Shown piece by piece: positions 43,071-52,044 of a stretch of DNA of 64,000 bases (within the stretch, counting starts at the first letter, position 1; each line of letters opens with the position of its first letter). The stretch is from an uncultured Pseudomonadota bacterium (GTDB taxonomy: Bacteria > Pseudomonadota > Gammaproteobacteria > Burkholderiales > JALYOK01), in contig CADEHE010000016.1 of the NCBI GenBank assembly GCA_902826775.1, positions 1-64,000 on the forward strand. Reading direction: 5' to 3'. The position numbers and the translations under genes are program-made. The notes under the pieces were generated by a model. That model was not told the DNA's origin and did no database searches. It was given only the letters and a program-made list of their open reading frames with translations.

Positions 43071-44345
43071 ATGAGCCAGGACGACACCCCCGACCTCGCC
43101 ACGCCTTCGGCGGGCAAGGTCGCGCCCGAAGCGGTGGCGCTACGCGCCCAGCCGCGCCCGGTCACGCGCCTGAATCGGCGCACGCTGGCCATCCTCGTCG
43201 GCGGCCTGTCGGTCGCCGTGCTCGGGGCCACGATCTGGTCGCTGCAACCGCAGCGGCGCGGTGCGGGCGAGCAGACCGAGCTTTACAACGTCGATCGCGT
43301 CTCGAAGTCCGAAGGTTTGGACGGCCTGCCGGCCGACTACTCGAAGCTGCCGCCGAAGGTGCCCGAGCTGGGGCCGCCGCTGCCGGGCGATCTCGGCCCG
43401 GCCATCGTGAACTCGCAGCAGCCGGCCGTGGCCGCTTACGCGGCCCCCGGCCACGATCCCAACGACGCCTTGCGCAAGGAGGCGGAAGCCGCTGCGGCTT
43501 CGTCGGTGTTCTTCCGTTCGGGGGGCCAAGGCCAAGCCGCCGCCACGGTGGCGCAGGCAACGCCGGGCGCGCCTGGTGGTGCAAGCGCGCTCGCGGCCTT
43601 CGACCCGCTCGCTGCCGGGCCGGCGTCGGCGGCGGCGCAGCCAGCCGACCCGACTGCCGTGCAGAACCGGCAAGACCAGAAGGAGGCGTTCCTGAAAGCC
43701 GGCTCTACGGAAACCCGCAATTCCGGCAATCTGGCGCTGCCGGCGTCGCCCTATCAGGTGATGGCCGGAACCGTGATCGCGGGCGCGCTGGTGACGGGCA
43801 TCAAGTCGGACTTGCCGGGCGACGTGATCGCCACGATGACGGAGCCAGTCTTTGACACGGCTACGGGCAAGTTCCTGCTGATCCCGCAAGGATCGCGCAT
43901 CCTCGGGCGCTACAACAGCCAGGTCAGCTACGGGCAGAGCCGCGTGCAGGTGGTGTGGAACCGGATCATCCTGCCCGACACGTCCTCGCTGACGCTCGAC
44001 AACCTTGTCGGCACGGACCAGGCCGGCTACGCCGGCCTGGAAGATGATGTGGACTGGCATTGGAATCGTATCGTCGCGGGCGCTGTGCTGACGACGCTGC
44101 TGGGCGTCGGCGCCGAGCTGGCTGCGCCGGAGAACCGCCAGGACGGCAACCGCATCGTCATCGCCGGGCGCGACAGCGCCCAGGACAGCATCAATCAGAT
44201 CGGCCAGGAGATCACCCGGCGCAACATGAACATCCAGCCGACGCTGACCGAGCGGCCGGGCCTGCCGGTGCGGATCATCGTCAACCGGGATCTGGTGCTG
44301 CGGCCCTACCAGCCGCTGTTCTTCAATCGGGGAGCTTCGCAATGA
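43071..44345 (+). CDS. trbI: TrbI, VirB10-type conjugation protein
   Basis: A 424-residue protein with one inner-membrane helix near 38-58 (LAILVGGLSVAVLGATIWSL) and a Pro/Ala-rich periplasmic linker. The C-terminal VirB10 beta-barrel domain runs from about 225 (PYQVMAGTVIAGALVTGIKS, LLIPQGSRILGRYNSQVSYG, RVQVVWNRIILPDTSSL). It spans the envelope and gates the channel. Confidence 0.95.
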   Translation: MSQDDTPDLATPSAGKVAPEAVALRAQPRPVTRLNRRTLAILVGGLSVAVLGATIWSLQPQRRGAGEQTELYNVDRVSKSEGLDGLPADYSKLPPKVPELGPPLPGDLGPAIVNSQQPAVAAYAAPGHDPNDALRKEAEAAAASSVFFRSGGQGQAAATVAQATPGAPGGASALAAFDPLAAGPASAAAQPADPTAVQNRQDQKEAFLKAGSTETRNSGNLALPASPYQVMAGTVIAGALVTGIKSDLPGDVIATMTEPVFDTATGKFLLIPQGSRILGRYNSQVSYGQSRVQVVWNRIILPDTSSLTLDNLVGTDQAGYAGLEDDVDWHWNRIVAGAVLTTLLGVGAELAAPENRQDGNRIVIAGRDSAQDSINQIGQEITRRNMNIQPTLTERPGLPVRIIVNRDLVLRPYQPLFFNRGASQ

Positions 44346-44584
44346 GCGCGACCAAGAAGCTGCGGCTCGGGCCGCTGCCCAAGACAGAGAACGTCAAGAT
44401 GACCTTCGCTTGCCCAGCCAGCCTGAAAGCCGACCTCGACCGCTACGCCGCGCTGCACGCGCAGACGTATGGCGAGGCAGTCGATGCAGAGAAGTTGATC
44501 CCACACATGCTGGAGGCGTTCATGGCGAGGGATCGCGGGTTCAAGAGGGGAGGGCAGCCAACGCCGCAGCCATCGACTAAGTGA
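44342..44584 (+). CDS. DUF2274 protein, last gene of the transfer operon
   Basis: An 80-residue protein. The strand MTFACPASLKADLDRYAALH followed by a helix ending LIPHMLEAFMARDRGFKR gives a ribbon-helix-helix-like outline. It closes the trb operon in most Tn4371-type elements. Function unknown; a regulatory role is inferred from the fold outline. It overlaps trbI by four bases. Confidence 0.85.
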   Translation: MSATKKLRLGPLPKTENVKMTFACPASLKADLDRYAALHAQTYGEAVDAEKLIPHMLEAFMARDRGFKRGGQPTPQPSTK

Positions 44585-45108
44585 GGCTTGGAGGAAGACC
44601 GCTGTGCATGTCTGCGCTATCCTAGAGGGCGATTGACGATGGAGTTGCCAGAGTCGTCGCCTCTCAAACCCCTTCATCTTCCGCGCTAAACAAAGCTCTT
44701 GTCGGATGACGGTAAAAGCGACGGTAATGGCCCATGTTGATCATCGCAAATCCTTTTAACCACGCGGGCTTGCGTGACCTGTTGATGATCGAATGGGAGT
44801 AATACGCGGGGTTTGACCGCGGATTGTGACGGTCTCACTACAACGCGTACAGTCCGCGCGACGCCGCCGCCAGCGGCATGGCGCTACGCTTGCCGGGGAT
44901 ACCCTCTCAGGTGTGTCGGCGCCTAGCAATCCTGTCGACGCCGAGCGCCCCGATTCGACAAATTCTCGCGACGTGGCTTGATGAATCTGCGTGCGCCAGC
45001 TGATCGGCAAACCTGGCTGCTCACGTTAAGCATGCGTGTATGCTGTGCAGTGCAGAAGTGTGATCAAACCGAACGATCACTAGCACACCGAACATTATCG
45101 GGCCAAGA
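44585..45108. other. element-chromosome junction region, no gene seen
   Basis: 524 bases without a convincing gene or tRNA. I looked for the TTTTT(C/T)AT-type attachment motif reported for Tn4371 relatives and did not find it on either strand. Base composition becomes less GC-rich from about 44660. The sequence ACGGTAAAAGCGACGGTAA (44710-44728) has a duplicated ACGGTAA. The ICE end probably lies here but cannot be placed. Confidence 0.5.
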
Positions 45109-46527
45109 ATGAGAGTCAGCTTCCTCGGCGCGGCACAAGAAGTCACTGGTTCGTGTTTCTTGGTCGAAGCCGTCGGTGCGCGTTTCCTCGTTGACTGCGG
45201 TATGTTTCAGGGCAGGGACGCGTACCAAAAGAACGTCGATGCGCTGGATTTTGCTCCTGAGCGCATCGATTTCGTGCTGCTTAGCCACGCGCATATCGAT
45301 CACTGCGGTTTGCTGCCGCGGTTGTGCGCGCGGGGCTTCAAAGGCCCCATCTTTACCACCAGCGCAACAGCGGATTTGCTAGCGATCATGCTAACCGACA
45401 GCGCGCATATCCAGGAGAGCGAAGCAAATTGGTTAAAGCGGCATCCGAAACTTGAGCGGCGCTTGCATCCCAAAAGGAGAGCGCGCGCCGAGCCTTTATA
45501 TAACTTGGTGCAGGCGCTTGCGAGTCTGCAACAAGTTCGCGGCGTCGGCTATCGTACCGAGTTTCATCCGCACGCAAATGTGCGTTGTGTTTTTCAGGAT
45601 GCCGGTCATATCCTCGGCTCTGCCATAGTCGAAATCTGGCTTGGGCAGCCCGGCACGCCGCCGAAGAAACTGGTGTTCTCGGGGGACTTGGGTCAACCAG
45701 GACGACCGGTAGTGAACGATCCCACGCCTATCGCCCACGCCGATGTACTACTGGTCGAGTCGACCTATGGCAATCGCGCGCATCGAGGATACGCCGAAAC
45801 CGTCGATGAACTAGTGGGCGTGCTTGAGGACACAATTAAGCGCCGCAAAGGCAATGTGATTGTCCCCGCATTCGCACTGGGGCGCACACAGGAACTGCTG
45901 TTCCTATTGTTCGACCTGACCAAACAGGGACGCCTTGCGGACTTGCATGTGTTTGTCGACTCGCCGCTTGCGACGCAGGCGACCGCGATCACCTTGCAAC
46001 ACGCGGCCAGTTTGGACGCAGAGGCGAGAGCTTTGCTGCAGGGGCAATTGCAAGGTGAGAGCAAGCTGCCGATTCACTTTGCTTTTACCGAATCCGCCGA
46101 CGATTCGATCAAGCTCAACCAAATCCGTTCCGGTGCCATCATCATCGCTGCCAGTGGCATGTGTGACGCCGGGCGCGTGCGCCATCATCTGCGCCACAAT
46201 TTGAATCGCGCCGAGTGCGCAATTCTTATTGCCGGATTTCAGGCGCAGGGGACGTTGGGAAGAAAACTCGTCGACGGCGCGAAGCAGGTCGATCTGTTGG
46301 GCGAGCAAGTTTCGGTGCGCGCCGGCATCCATACGTTGGGAGGCCTGTCGGCCCACGCGGACCAAGCGGCGCTTCTGGCTTGGCTACGGCAATTCAAGAA
46401 TGCACCGAGTCAAACGCTCGTCGTGCACGGTGAGAGGGAAACGGCCCAGGGTTTTGCCGACACGGTGCGGAAAGACCTGGGTTGGAATGCGCTGGCGCCA
46501 GCGCCGGGGAGCGCCATGAGCTTCTAG
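45109..46527 (+). CDS. beta-CASP metallo-beta-lactamase RNase-like protein
   Basis: A 472-residue MBL-fold protein of the Ysh1/CPSF73-like exonuclease group. The zinc motif HAHIDH is at residues 60-65. Further blocks are GDLGQPGRPVV, LLVESTYGNRAH, the beta-CASP region with VPAFALGRTQELLFLLFDL, and the final LGGLSAHADQAALLAWL (Zn-binding His). It would cleave or trim RNA in the cytoplasm; the bacterial substrates are not known. First chromosomal gene after the element. Confidence 0.9.
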   Translation: MRVSFLGAAQEVTGSCFLVEAVGARFLVDCGMFQGRDAYQKNVDALDFAPERIDFVLLSHAHIDHCGLLPRLCARGFKGPIFTTSATADLLAIMLTDSAHIQESEANWLKRHPKLERRLHPKRRARAEPLYNLVQALASLQQVRGVGYRTEFHPHANVRCVFQDAGHILGSAIVEIWLGQPGTPPKKLVFSGDLGQPGRPVVNDPTPIAHADVLLVESTYGNRAHRGYAETVDELVGVLEDTIKRRKGNVIVPAFALGRTQELLFLLFDLTKQGRLADLHVFVDSPLATQATAITLQHAASLDAEARALLQGQLQGESKLPIHFAFTESADDSIKLNQIRSGAIIIAASGMCDAGRVRHHLRHNLNRAECAILIAGFQAQGTLGRKLVDGAKQVDLLGEQVSVRAGIHTLGGLSAHADQAALLAWLRQFKNAPSQTLVVHGERETAQGFADTVRKDLGWNALAPAPGSAMSF

Positions 46528-46575
46528 CTGGCATCGGCGGCGCCGACGCAACATCGCCCAACCAAGCGAGAAGCC

Positions 46576-48216
46576 CTAACGTGCTCGCCCCATTGGGCCG
46601 ATGTAGCGTGTCGCCACCACAAAATTTGCCCAGTGCACTGTGAGTGTTTGTGTTGCGGGCGTCTTGCCGCCATGGTACAGATTCGCCCACAACTTGCGTA
46701 TACCCATGCTGCCAGGCACCCAGTAAAGTTGATCCGCGGGCACGGGTTTGCCGTTTGGGTAAGTGCGCGGGACGTCCTTCGGATCGACGCGCAAAAACAG
46801 GTCCTTCTTGCTCAGCACTTGCCGGCCGTCGATCCACACTTCGAGTATCCCGTCCGGTGCGCCGGGTGTATTAACCTTTACGCGCTGCTCGATGCAGTGC
46901 CACTCTCCAGGGCGTATCAGGTGCAAATCCGTATGATTGCCGCTCCATCCCCAGAGATCGCCATAGTAATCCTTCATGACACCGTGGTAAGCGTAGGTTC
47001 CCATGGGGATGAGGCCTGGAGCGGGTTCCCTGGGCCCGAGCGGTTGCAAGAAACTACCGCGAAGCGTCCAGCCGTCGTAACCATGCACCGGATCCCCGCC
47101 ATTGCCGCCGGAAAAATATCGTTCACCGTCCCCAGCGTCGTAGTTTGCCAAACCAGGAAGTTTGCCGGCATCAAGCGCTGCCCAGGCGCCGAACTTTATG
47201 TAGTAACGCATGTAGGCGTCCTCCATTTCCCGTGGCAGGATTTTGCGGCCTACCACACCGCCGAGGCCGTTGCCGCCATCCGCAGTACCCTTAACACTCG
47301 CGCGCGCGCATTGAGCGACGCGGGGTAGATCGCAGGAATCGATCGAGGTGAACTTAGCTCCATTCCAGCGCGACTCCACTTCCGCGAGTGTGCCGCGAAA
47401 GTCCTCAAAGAACACTACTTCTGGATCATCCCGCAATCCAGCGTCGGCGGCATACTGCGCCGCCAATCCCACTTGCAGCGGTGGCGGATCAGTCGGAATG
47501 GGAATTGAGAGCTGGTACGCAGCAACGTCGGTGTGGCTGAATTGTGCCGAGCTGATCATGCGCAGCGTAGCGGACGTTACAGCGGGATGCCTATCAAACA
47601 AGGTGCCGCGATGCCACTGCAAAATATGATTGGTTGTGGGGCTGACTTGACCCTCCGCCGCGGTGCCGTGCGGTCGTGTAGTCGATGGATCGAGACTGGC
47701 ATCCTCTGGAACGACGTATTCGACCGTTTGACCGCCCTCGTACGAGAGAACAAGCCGCGGTTCGTTGCCTTGGGACTGGTTGCTGTGAAAGCGAATAGTG
47801 CCGCCGCTGCGTGCTTGAAGAAGTATCCCGGTGGTGCGCGCCGGATCCGCCTGCCAAGTCTTTACAAGCTTGGTCACATTCCATACTGCATCCTTGACAG
47901 TATCCGTGTCGGCGATGCGAGTTACAGCAAACGGCTCGGTTCCTTGCGGTATGCCGTGCGCATCGATCCAGTCTCCACCGGCATTGCGCCACCTTATTCC
48001 TGCATACAAGTTGAAGAACGTCCATGTCACCGATGACTCAGTTGCGTACCAGTGGATGCGTTCTCGTTGAATGACATAAACTGAATTGCCGTCAGGCGCA
48101 TCAAGTTGTTGTTCACTGCCACCTGTTGCGCCCAGGCAAAGCAACAGGGCGGGAAGCGAGCAAGCGGTGGCCACTCTTCTGCGCGGCGGCAGCGGCAAGG
48201 ACTTGAGCAGTCTCAT
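46576..48216 (-). CDS. secreted DNRLRE plus polysaccharide lyase 14-like protein
   Basis: A 546-residue exported protein. A basic N terminus and hydrophobic stretch (ACSLPALLLCLGATGG) form the signal. Residues about 45-240 resemble a DNRLRE/CBM-type beta-sandwich: DAVWNVTKLVKTWQADPART, LLQARSGGTIRFHSNQSQGN. The C-terminal 280 residues resemble polysaccharide lyase family 14: AYMRYYIKFGAWAALDAGKL, PGLANYDAGDGERYFSGGNG, DGWTLRGSFLQPLG, WHCIEQRVKVNTPG and DGILEVWIDG. PL14 enzymes cleave alginate or glucuronan, so action on an acidic glycan is inferred. It is encoded opposite to its neighbours. Confidence 0.7.
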   Translation of the reverse strand: MRLLKSLPLPPRRRVATACSLPALLLCLGATGGSEQQLDAPDGNSVYVIQRERIHWYATESSVTWTFFNLYAGIRWRNAGGDWIDAHGIPQGTEPFAVTRIADTDTVKDAVWNVTKLVKTWQADPARTTGILLQARSGGTIRFHSNQSQGNEPRLVLSYEGGQTVEYVVPEDASLDPSTTRPHGTAAEGQVSPTTNHILQWHRGTLFDRHPAVTSATLRMISSAQFSHTDVAAYQLSIPIPTDPPPLQVGLAAQYAADAGLRDDPEVVFFEDFRGTLAEVESRWNGAKFTSIDSCDLPRVAQCARASVKGTADGGNGLGGVVGRKILPREMEDAYMRYYIKFGAWAALDAGKLPGLANYDAGDGERYFSGGNGGDPVHGYDGWTLRGSFLQPLGPREPAPGLIPMGTYAYHGVMKDYYGDLWGWSGNHTDLHLIRPGEWHCIEQRVKVNTPGAPDGILEVWIDGRQVLSKKDLFLRVDPKDVPRTYPNGKPVPADQLYWVPGSMGIRKLWANLYHGGKTPATQTLTVHWANFVVATRYIGPMGRAR

Positions 48217-48588
48217 GGCAATCTGGATGACGCCATAGAAACAACGCAGAGGAACCAGAAACCTTTCAAGATCGCAGCCAGAATCCTCACTCTCAATCTT
48301 TAAACGTCGAAGCTATATCAATCGATGACACAAGCCATCTCAGTGGTGTTGCTGTACTACGTCGATGGATTCAGGACGCATGACGTCACGTCGAGCGCAC
48401 GGCGGGCATCGGTCAAGTGCCTGCGACGGACCGCGTCGTGGACATCCCAGGACACCATGTTTCCACGCCGTCGACTGAGGTTACATCAGTATCATTTATG
48501 CCAAACCGGTTCCGGGCGGAGCGCCGCGTGCCATTTGGAAGCTGGTCGGCGTGCGGCTTGTTGCTCTGCTGCAACGATGCGGTGGCTA
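48217..48588. other. 372-base gap upstream of the secreted lyase-like gene
   Basis: It holds the upstream region of the minus-strand gene at 46576-48216. No convincing frame, RNA or repeat seen. Confidence 0.4.
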
Positions 48589-49779
48589 TCAGTGCAGATA
48601 GTTCTGCTCGACGTCCGCTTCCTCAGGCATTTCCGCATGCAAGACCTCTCCGGCAGGATCGGCGAAGAGCGGTGCGCCGCAGTCGGCGCAAAACTGCGGC
48701 TGAAAGCGTTCGCTCAAGCGCTCGATCTTGGTTACCCCGCTTGCCTGCAAGCACGTTTCGATTTCGTCCAACGGGCTTGGCACGGCCCCTTCGTCTTCGT
48801 CGCCATACAGCGGCCAAACAACGCCATAGACGACATCATTGGAATCGCGCTGCGTGAATGCGACGCGGTATTCGTCCACGCGCTGTTCGCCGAAGCCGGC
48901 GACCACGGCGCGCAGTTCGGTGGGCGTGGCCTTCAACGCGCTGGTCAGAAAATTGACCGCCGCGCGCACCGCGACGGGCCGGGTGCGGCGGTCGGCTTCG
49001 CGTGAATTAGCGAAGTAGGCATCGGGCAGCAGGCATTCGAACTGGCAGCCGGGTAGCAGCGCCAGAAGCTTGGCCGAAGCCGCAGTGTTCCACTGTTCCA
49101 GGGCTTGGGCGCGGCCGACGTGGCGCGAGGTGCCGATCTGCTGCCAGCTGAAGTGCGCGGCGTTGCGTTTTGCGGCGACGGCGGCGAGCACAAAGCGGAT
49201 GTCGGCCAGCATTTGCGGTGTCTCGGGCAGCTTACCGAGACCAAGCTTAGGCGCTTGTCCGCTGAGAGCGGCGAGACCAAGCCGCTGTGTCAGTTCGTGC
49301 ATCGCCGAGAACCGTTTCGGCAGGTGCTCGAGCGTGAATAGATGCGGCGCCAGCGCCACGCGGGTGCCGCTGGCGAGAATCTCGGCTTCGAGTAAATCCT
49401 GCAGCTGCGTGACTTGCTCTGCGGTGAGCGGGCCGAGCGGAATGGCGTACTTCGAGGACGCGATGATCGGCGCGGAGATCAGCAATACGTCCCAGCTGTC
49501 GTCTTCATGCTCAATGCGCAGGGATTCACTCAATCCCTCAATGACATCGATCAAGCCCTCGAAAGCACGCGTGTTGGTGTCGTACAAGTAGCCCAGCGCG
49601 CTGTCGATGGCGGCATCGTTATGCGCCCCGAGCATTTTCGACAGCACAGCGTTGAGCGCATTCTCCCAGTAGCGGTCTTCCACCAGGCTGTTGGACGCGG
49701 CCAGTCCTAGCGCAAGACTGACAAGGTGTTTGCCGTCTTGCGTCAGGCGCGGTTTGCTGCGGGTGCGGGTGCGGCTCAT
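48589..49779 (-). CDS. DUF2863 family protein
   Basis: A 396-residue protein from ATG 49779 (MSRTRTRSKPRLTQDGKHLV). The DUF2863 features are SLALGLAASNSLVEDRYWEN, a central EDDSWDVLLISAPIIASSKY and a C-terminal zinc-ribbon-like end FCADCGAPLFADP (C-x2-C). DUF2863 is largely confined to betaproteobacteria; the function is unknown. The frame is open 11 codons upstream to 49812, but the internal ATG fits the family start. Confidence 0.8.
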   Translation of the reverse strand: MSRTRTRSKPRLTQDGKHLVSLALGLAASNSLVEDRYWENALNAVLSKMLGAHNDAAIDSALGYLYDTNTRAFEGLIDVIEGLSESLRIEHEDDSWDVLLISAPIIASSKYAIPLGPLTAEQVTQLQDLLEAEILASGTRVALAPHLFTLEHLPKRFSAMHELTQRLGLAALSGQAPKLGLGKLPETPQMLADIRFVLAAVAAKRNAAHFSWQQIGTSRHVGRAQALEQWNTAASAKLLALLPGCQFECLLPDAYFANSREADRRTRPVAVRAAVNFLTSALKATPTELRAVVAGFGEQRVDEYRVAFTQRDSNDVVYGVVWPLYGDEDEGAVPSPLDEIETCLQASGVTKIERLSERFQPQFCADCGAPLFADPAGEVLHAEMPEEADVEQNYLH

Positions 49780-50001
49780 TGGAGCGGGAAGAAGAGGGGC
49801 GAAAAGCAGCATGATACTGCTAGCGCTTGTCCCTGTCTGGCGGCCCGCGCTAACTCGATGATATCGTGGCGTAAAACCCTCTTACATGAGCGCTGAAATA
49901 TCCTGTTACAACAAAAGCGCTCTTGTTACAGCTTGCGCGTCGGCTCGCGCCTATCCTGCCCGTTGAACGCACTGTCAATTGAACGAATACGGAGGTTAGT
50001 C

Positions 50002-50499
50002 ATGAATACTAGAGCCATGCAGAGCATCGTTGCCGCGCTGGGCGCGGCGCTTGCCGTCACCAGTAGCGCCGGCGATTTCCACGATTACGCGCGGGTGGTG
50101 GATGTGGCGCCGCGCTATGAGAAAGTTAACTACCCAAAGAAGGAGTGCTACACCGAGTACGAACAAGTGCGCCAGGAGCGCAGCGTCGGTGGCGCCATCA
50201 TCGGCGGTGTGGCGGGCGGGCTATTGGGTGGTCAAGTCGGCAAGGGGCGCGGGCGGACGGCAGCCGCTGCGGTCGGCGCGATCACCGGCGCCATTGTCGG
50301 TGACCGCATTGACAACGACGACTACGAGCGCGTGGTCGAGCGGCCCGTGCGCACTTGCCGCAAAGTCGATAATTGGGAGTCACGCCTGAGCGGCTACGAA
50401 GTCACCTATGAATATCAAGGTCATACTTACACCACGGTAATGCCGTATGACCCGGGTGAGCGTCTGCCCGTCAATGTGAGTGTTTCTCCGCGCGGCTAG
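50002..50499 (+). CDS. glycine-zipper 2TM domain protein
   Basis: A 165-residue envelope protein with a signal peptide (SIVAALGAALAVTSSAGDFH). A glycine zipper follows at about 65-100: GGAIIGGVAGGLLGGQVGKG, AVGAITGAIVGDRI. A short CRKVDNWESRLSGYEVTYEY tail follows. Proteins of this type (RcnB/SlyB-like Gly-zipper group) sit in the envelope; the function is not established. GGAGG at 49991-49995 supports ATG 50002. Confidence 0.85.
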   Translation: MNTRAMQSIVAALGAALAVTSSAGDFHDYARVVDVAPRYEKVNYPKKECYTEYEQVRQERSVGGAIIGGVAGGLLGGQVGKGRGRTAAAAVGAITGAIVGDRIDNDDYERVVERPVRTCRKVDNWESRLSGYEVTYEYQGHTYTTVMPYDPGERLPVNVSVSPRG

Positions 50500-50521
50500 G
50501 TTTGCCCTGCAGCGAAGCGCG

Positions 50522-50527
50522 TAAAAT
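50522..50527 (+). promoter_or_regulatory. TAAAAT -10-like element, possibly leaderless
   Basis: TAAAAT ends six bases before the ATG of the DUF1840 gene, so transcription would begin near the start codon. No Shine-Dalgarno sequence fits between. A -35 box is not obvious. Confidence 0.35.
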
Positions 50528-50533
50528 GCGCCT

Positions 50534-50842
50534 ATGTTGATTGAGTTTCGCAGTCCTGCGTACGCCACCCTGACCATGTTCGAGGACGTGGCGCGCAAGC
50601 TGCTCGCGCTAATGGGCATGAGCGGTGACATTCCTGGCGCGCTCAATGCGGAGGACGTTCCGGCGGCGCTGGCGCGGCTGCAAGACGCGCTAAAGACGCC
50701 GCAGAATTTCGTTAGCCAGCGCGACTACAATGAAGTGGAAGGTCTGCCGGTGAATTTCGCCAATCGCGCTTATCCATTGTTACAGCTTTTGATGGCGGCC
50801 GCGCAAAAACAGAAGCACGTCATGTGGGATCAAGCGAAGTAG
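50534..50842 (+). CDS. DUF1840 family protein
   Basis: A 102-residue protein: LIEFRSPAYATLTMFEDVAR, MGMSGDIPGALNAEDVPAAL, QKHVMWDQAK. DUF1840 is a small betaproteobacterial family of unknown function. A -10-like TAAAAT lies only six bases upstream of the ATG and there is no ribosome site. Confidence 0.88.
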   Translation: MLIEFRSPAYATLTMFEDVARKLLALMGMSGDIPGALNAEDVPAALARLQDALKTPQNFVSQRDYNEVEGLPVNFANRAYPLLQLLMAAAQKQKHVMWDQAK

Positions 50843-51017
50843 CGGCGCTGCACCGTTTTGCCGTCGTTTTTCTTAAACTGCCCGCAGTAAAAACCTATCA
50901 GGCTTACCAGTCTTTAGTTAATACGGCATACAATAAATAGTATAACGTCGCGCTCAAATTTCATCGCGCTCGTTTCGCTGTATACTGCGGCCAACAAACG
51001 CCACGGAGTAGCAGAAC

Positions 51018-51416
51018 ATGAACAAGCGGGTTTGCGCTTTTGCTGGTGCTGTCGTGGTCTTTTTTTTGCTCGGCGGGTGCGGTCCGGTTTATCAAACCAA
51101 GCGCACTTACGTCGCCCCCGCTGACCCAGTTTCGCGCACCTGCGCGGCGAGTTGTGGGCAAACGCGCGAGGCTTGCATTCACAACAACGAACTTAAATAC
51201 GAGTCGTGCCGGCGTGACGCGGAGCGCGACTACGAGCTCTGTGCCGAGCGGGCACTGCGCAAGAACAAGAAGCCGGACAAAGAGTGCCATCGCAGCTATT
51301 GCTCCAAGGCTAGCGAGGAGCAGGCCTGTGAACCGAAGTACGCTCAGTGTTATCGCGATTGTGGCGGCACGGTGGTGGAGGAGCGCGTGTGCACTGCAAT
51401 GTGCGACAACAAATAG
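51018..51416 (+). CDS. cysteine-rich lipoprotein of unknown function
   Basis: A 132-residue protein with lipobox VVFFLLGGCGPVY. The mature part has a repeated C-x3-C-x6-C-x pattern: TCAASCGQTREACIHNN, YESCRRDAERDYELCAERAL, QACEPKYAQCYRDCGG, VCTAMC. About a dozen cysteines in 110 residues imply a disulphide-stabilised or metal-binding periplasmic fold. I do not recognise the family. The presence of an intact ccm system nearby is not evidence for heme binding: there is no CxxCH motif. Confidence 0.7.
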   Translation: MNKRVCAFAGAVVVFFLLGGCGPVYQTKRTYVAPADPVSRTCAASCGQTREACIHNNELKYESCRRDAERDYELCAERALRKNKKPDKECHRSYCSKASEEQACEPKYAQCYRDCGGTVVEERVCTAMCDNK

Positions 51417-51479
51417 GGATGCCCTAGCTCGACGATCGCAGAGCAACGCTTCGGAGCGCCGGCAGGCCGAAATTTGCGG

Positions 51480-51875
51480 ATGGCGCGGGAGGATTGCGTG
51501 GCGACAAGCAAAGGCAAAAATGTGTTGGGCGGCGAACTGCTCGATTGCAGTCACGCGCCGCTAACAGGTTTCTTTCGCGACGGCTGCTGCACCAGCACCG
51601 CTGCCGATCGCGGCGTGCATGCGGTGTGCACCCGTGTCACGGCGGAATTTCTCGCCTTCAGCAAGGCGCGCGGCAACGATCTAAGCACGCCGCTGCCGGA
51701 GTTCGATTTTCCGGGGCTCTCGCCCGGTGATCAATGGTGCTTGTGCGCCGCGCGCTGGCAAGAAGCCTTGGAGGCCGGCGCTGCTCCGCGAGTGGTGTTG
51801 GCAGCGACGCACGAGCGCGCCCTCGAAGTTTGTGCGCTGGAGGATTTGAAGCGCTTGGCGTTGGATTTGAATTGA
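51480..51875 (+). CDS. DUF2237 family protein
   Basis: A 131-residue protein with the whole family pattern: KNVLGGELLDCSHAPLTGFF, RDGCCTST, GNDLSTPLPEFDFPGLSPGD, QWCLCAARWQEALEAGAAPR, AATHERALE. Several invariant Cys and Asp residues suggest metal binding, but the function is unknown. A TTG six bases upstream (51474) is an alternative start. Confidence 0.9.
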   Translation: MAREDCVATSKGKNVLGGELLDCSHAPLTGFFRDGCCTSTAADRGVHAVCTRVTAEFLAFSKARGNDLSTPLPEFDFPGLSPGDQWCLCAARWQEALEAGAAPRVVLAATHERALEVCALEDLKRLALDLN

Positions 51876-52044
51876 CCGCCGCGACAGCGATTCGCGCACA
51901 GCCAGTTTGTGTCGCTATTCGCGATCGCGGCTTGCAAAAGTCATGGCAAGCCCGCGGCAGCCGTTCGCCTTGAACTCGCCGCGGAGCTGCGATCGCCTCA
52001 GCCCGAGCGGGCTGGGTCATGATCTCGTGAAACATCAATAGAGC

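Larger units (their letters stand above)
1..44584. mobile_element. Tn4371-family ICE, partial (left end outside window)
   Basis: The order radC, DUF932, parB-like, DUF736, DUF2958, DUF2285, AlpA-like, repA, parA, DUF2840, traF, DUF3363 relaxase, cargo, LysR, eexN, traG, trbBCDEJ-K-LFGI, DUF2274 matches the conserved backbone of Tn4371-type integrative conjugative elements. No tyrosine integrase is visible, so the int end lies before base 1. Whether the accessory block 1295-6277 belongs to the element (the usual cargo slot between int and radC) is inferred. The right end is not resolved; the last element gene stops at 44584. Confidence 0.85.

Noticed and set aside
44690..45050. tRNA gene as ICE insertion target
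   Set aside because: No cloverleaf or T-loop GTTCNANNC found in the junction region.
51018..51416. Cytochrome c candidate near the ccm cluster
   Set aside because: No CxxCH motif despite the many cysteines.
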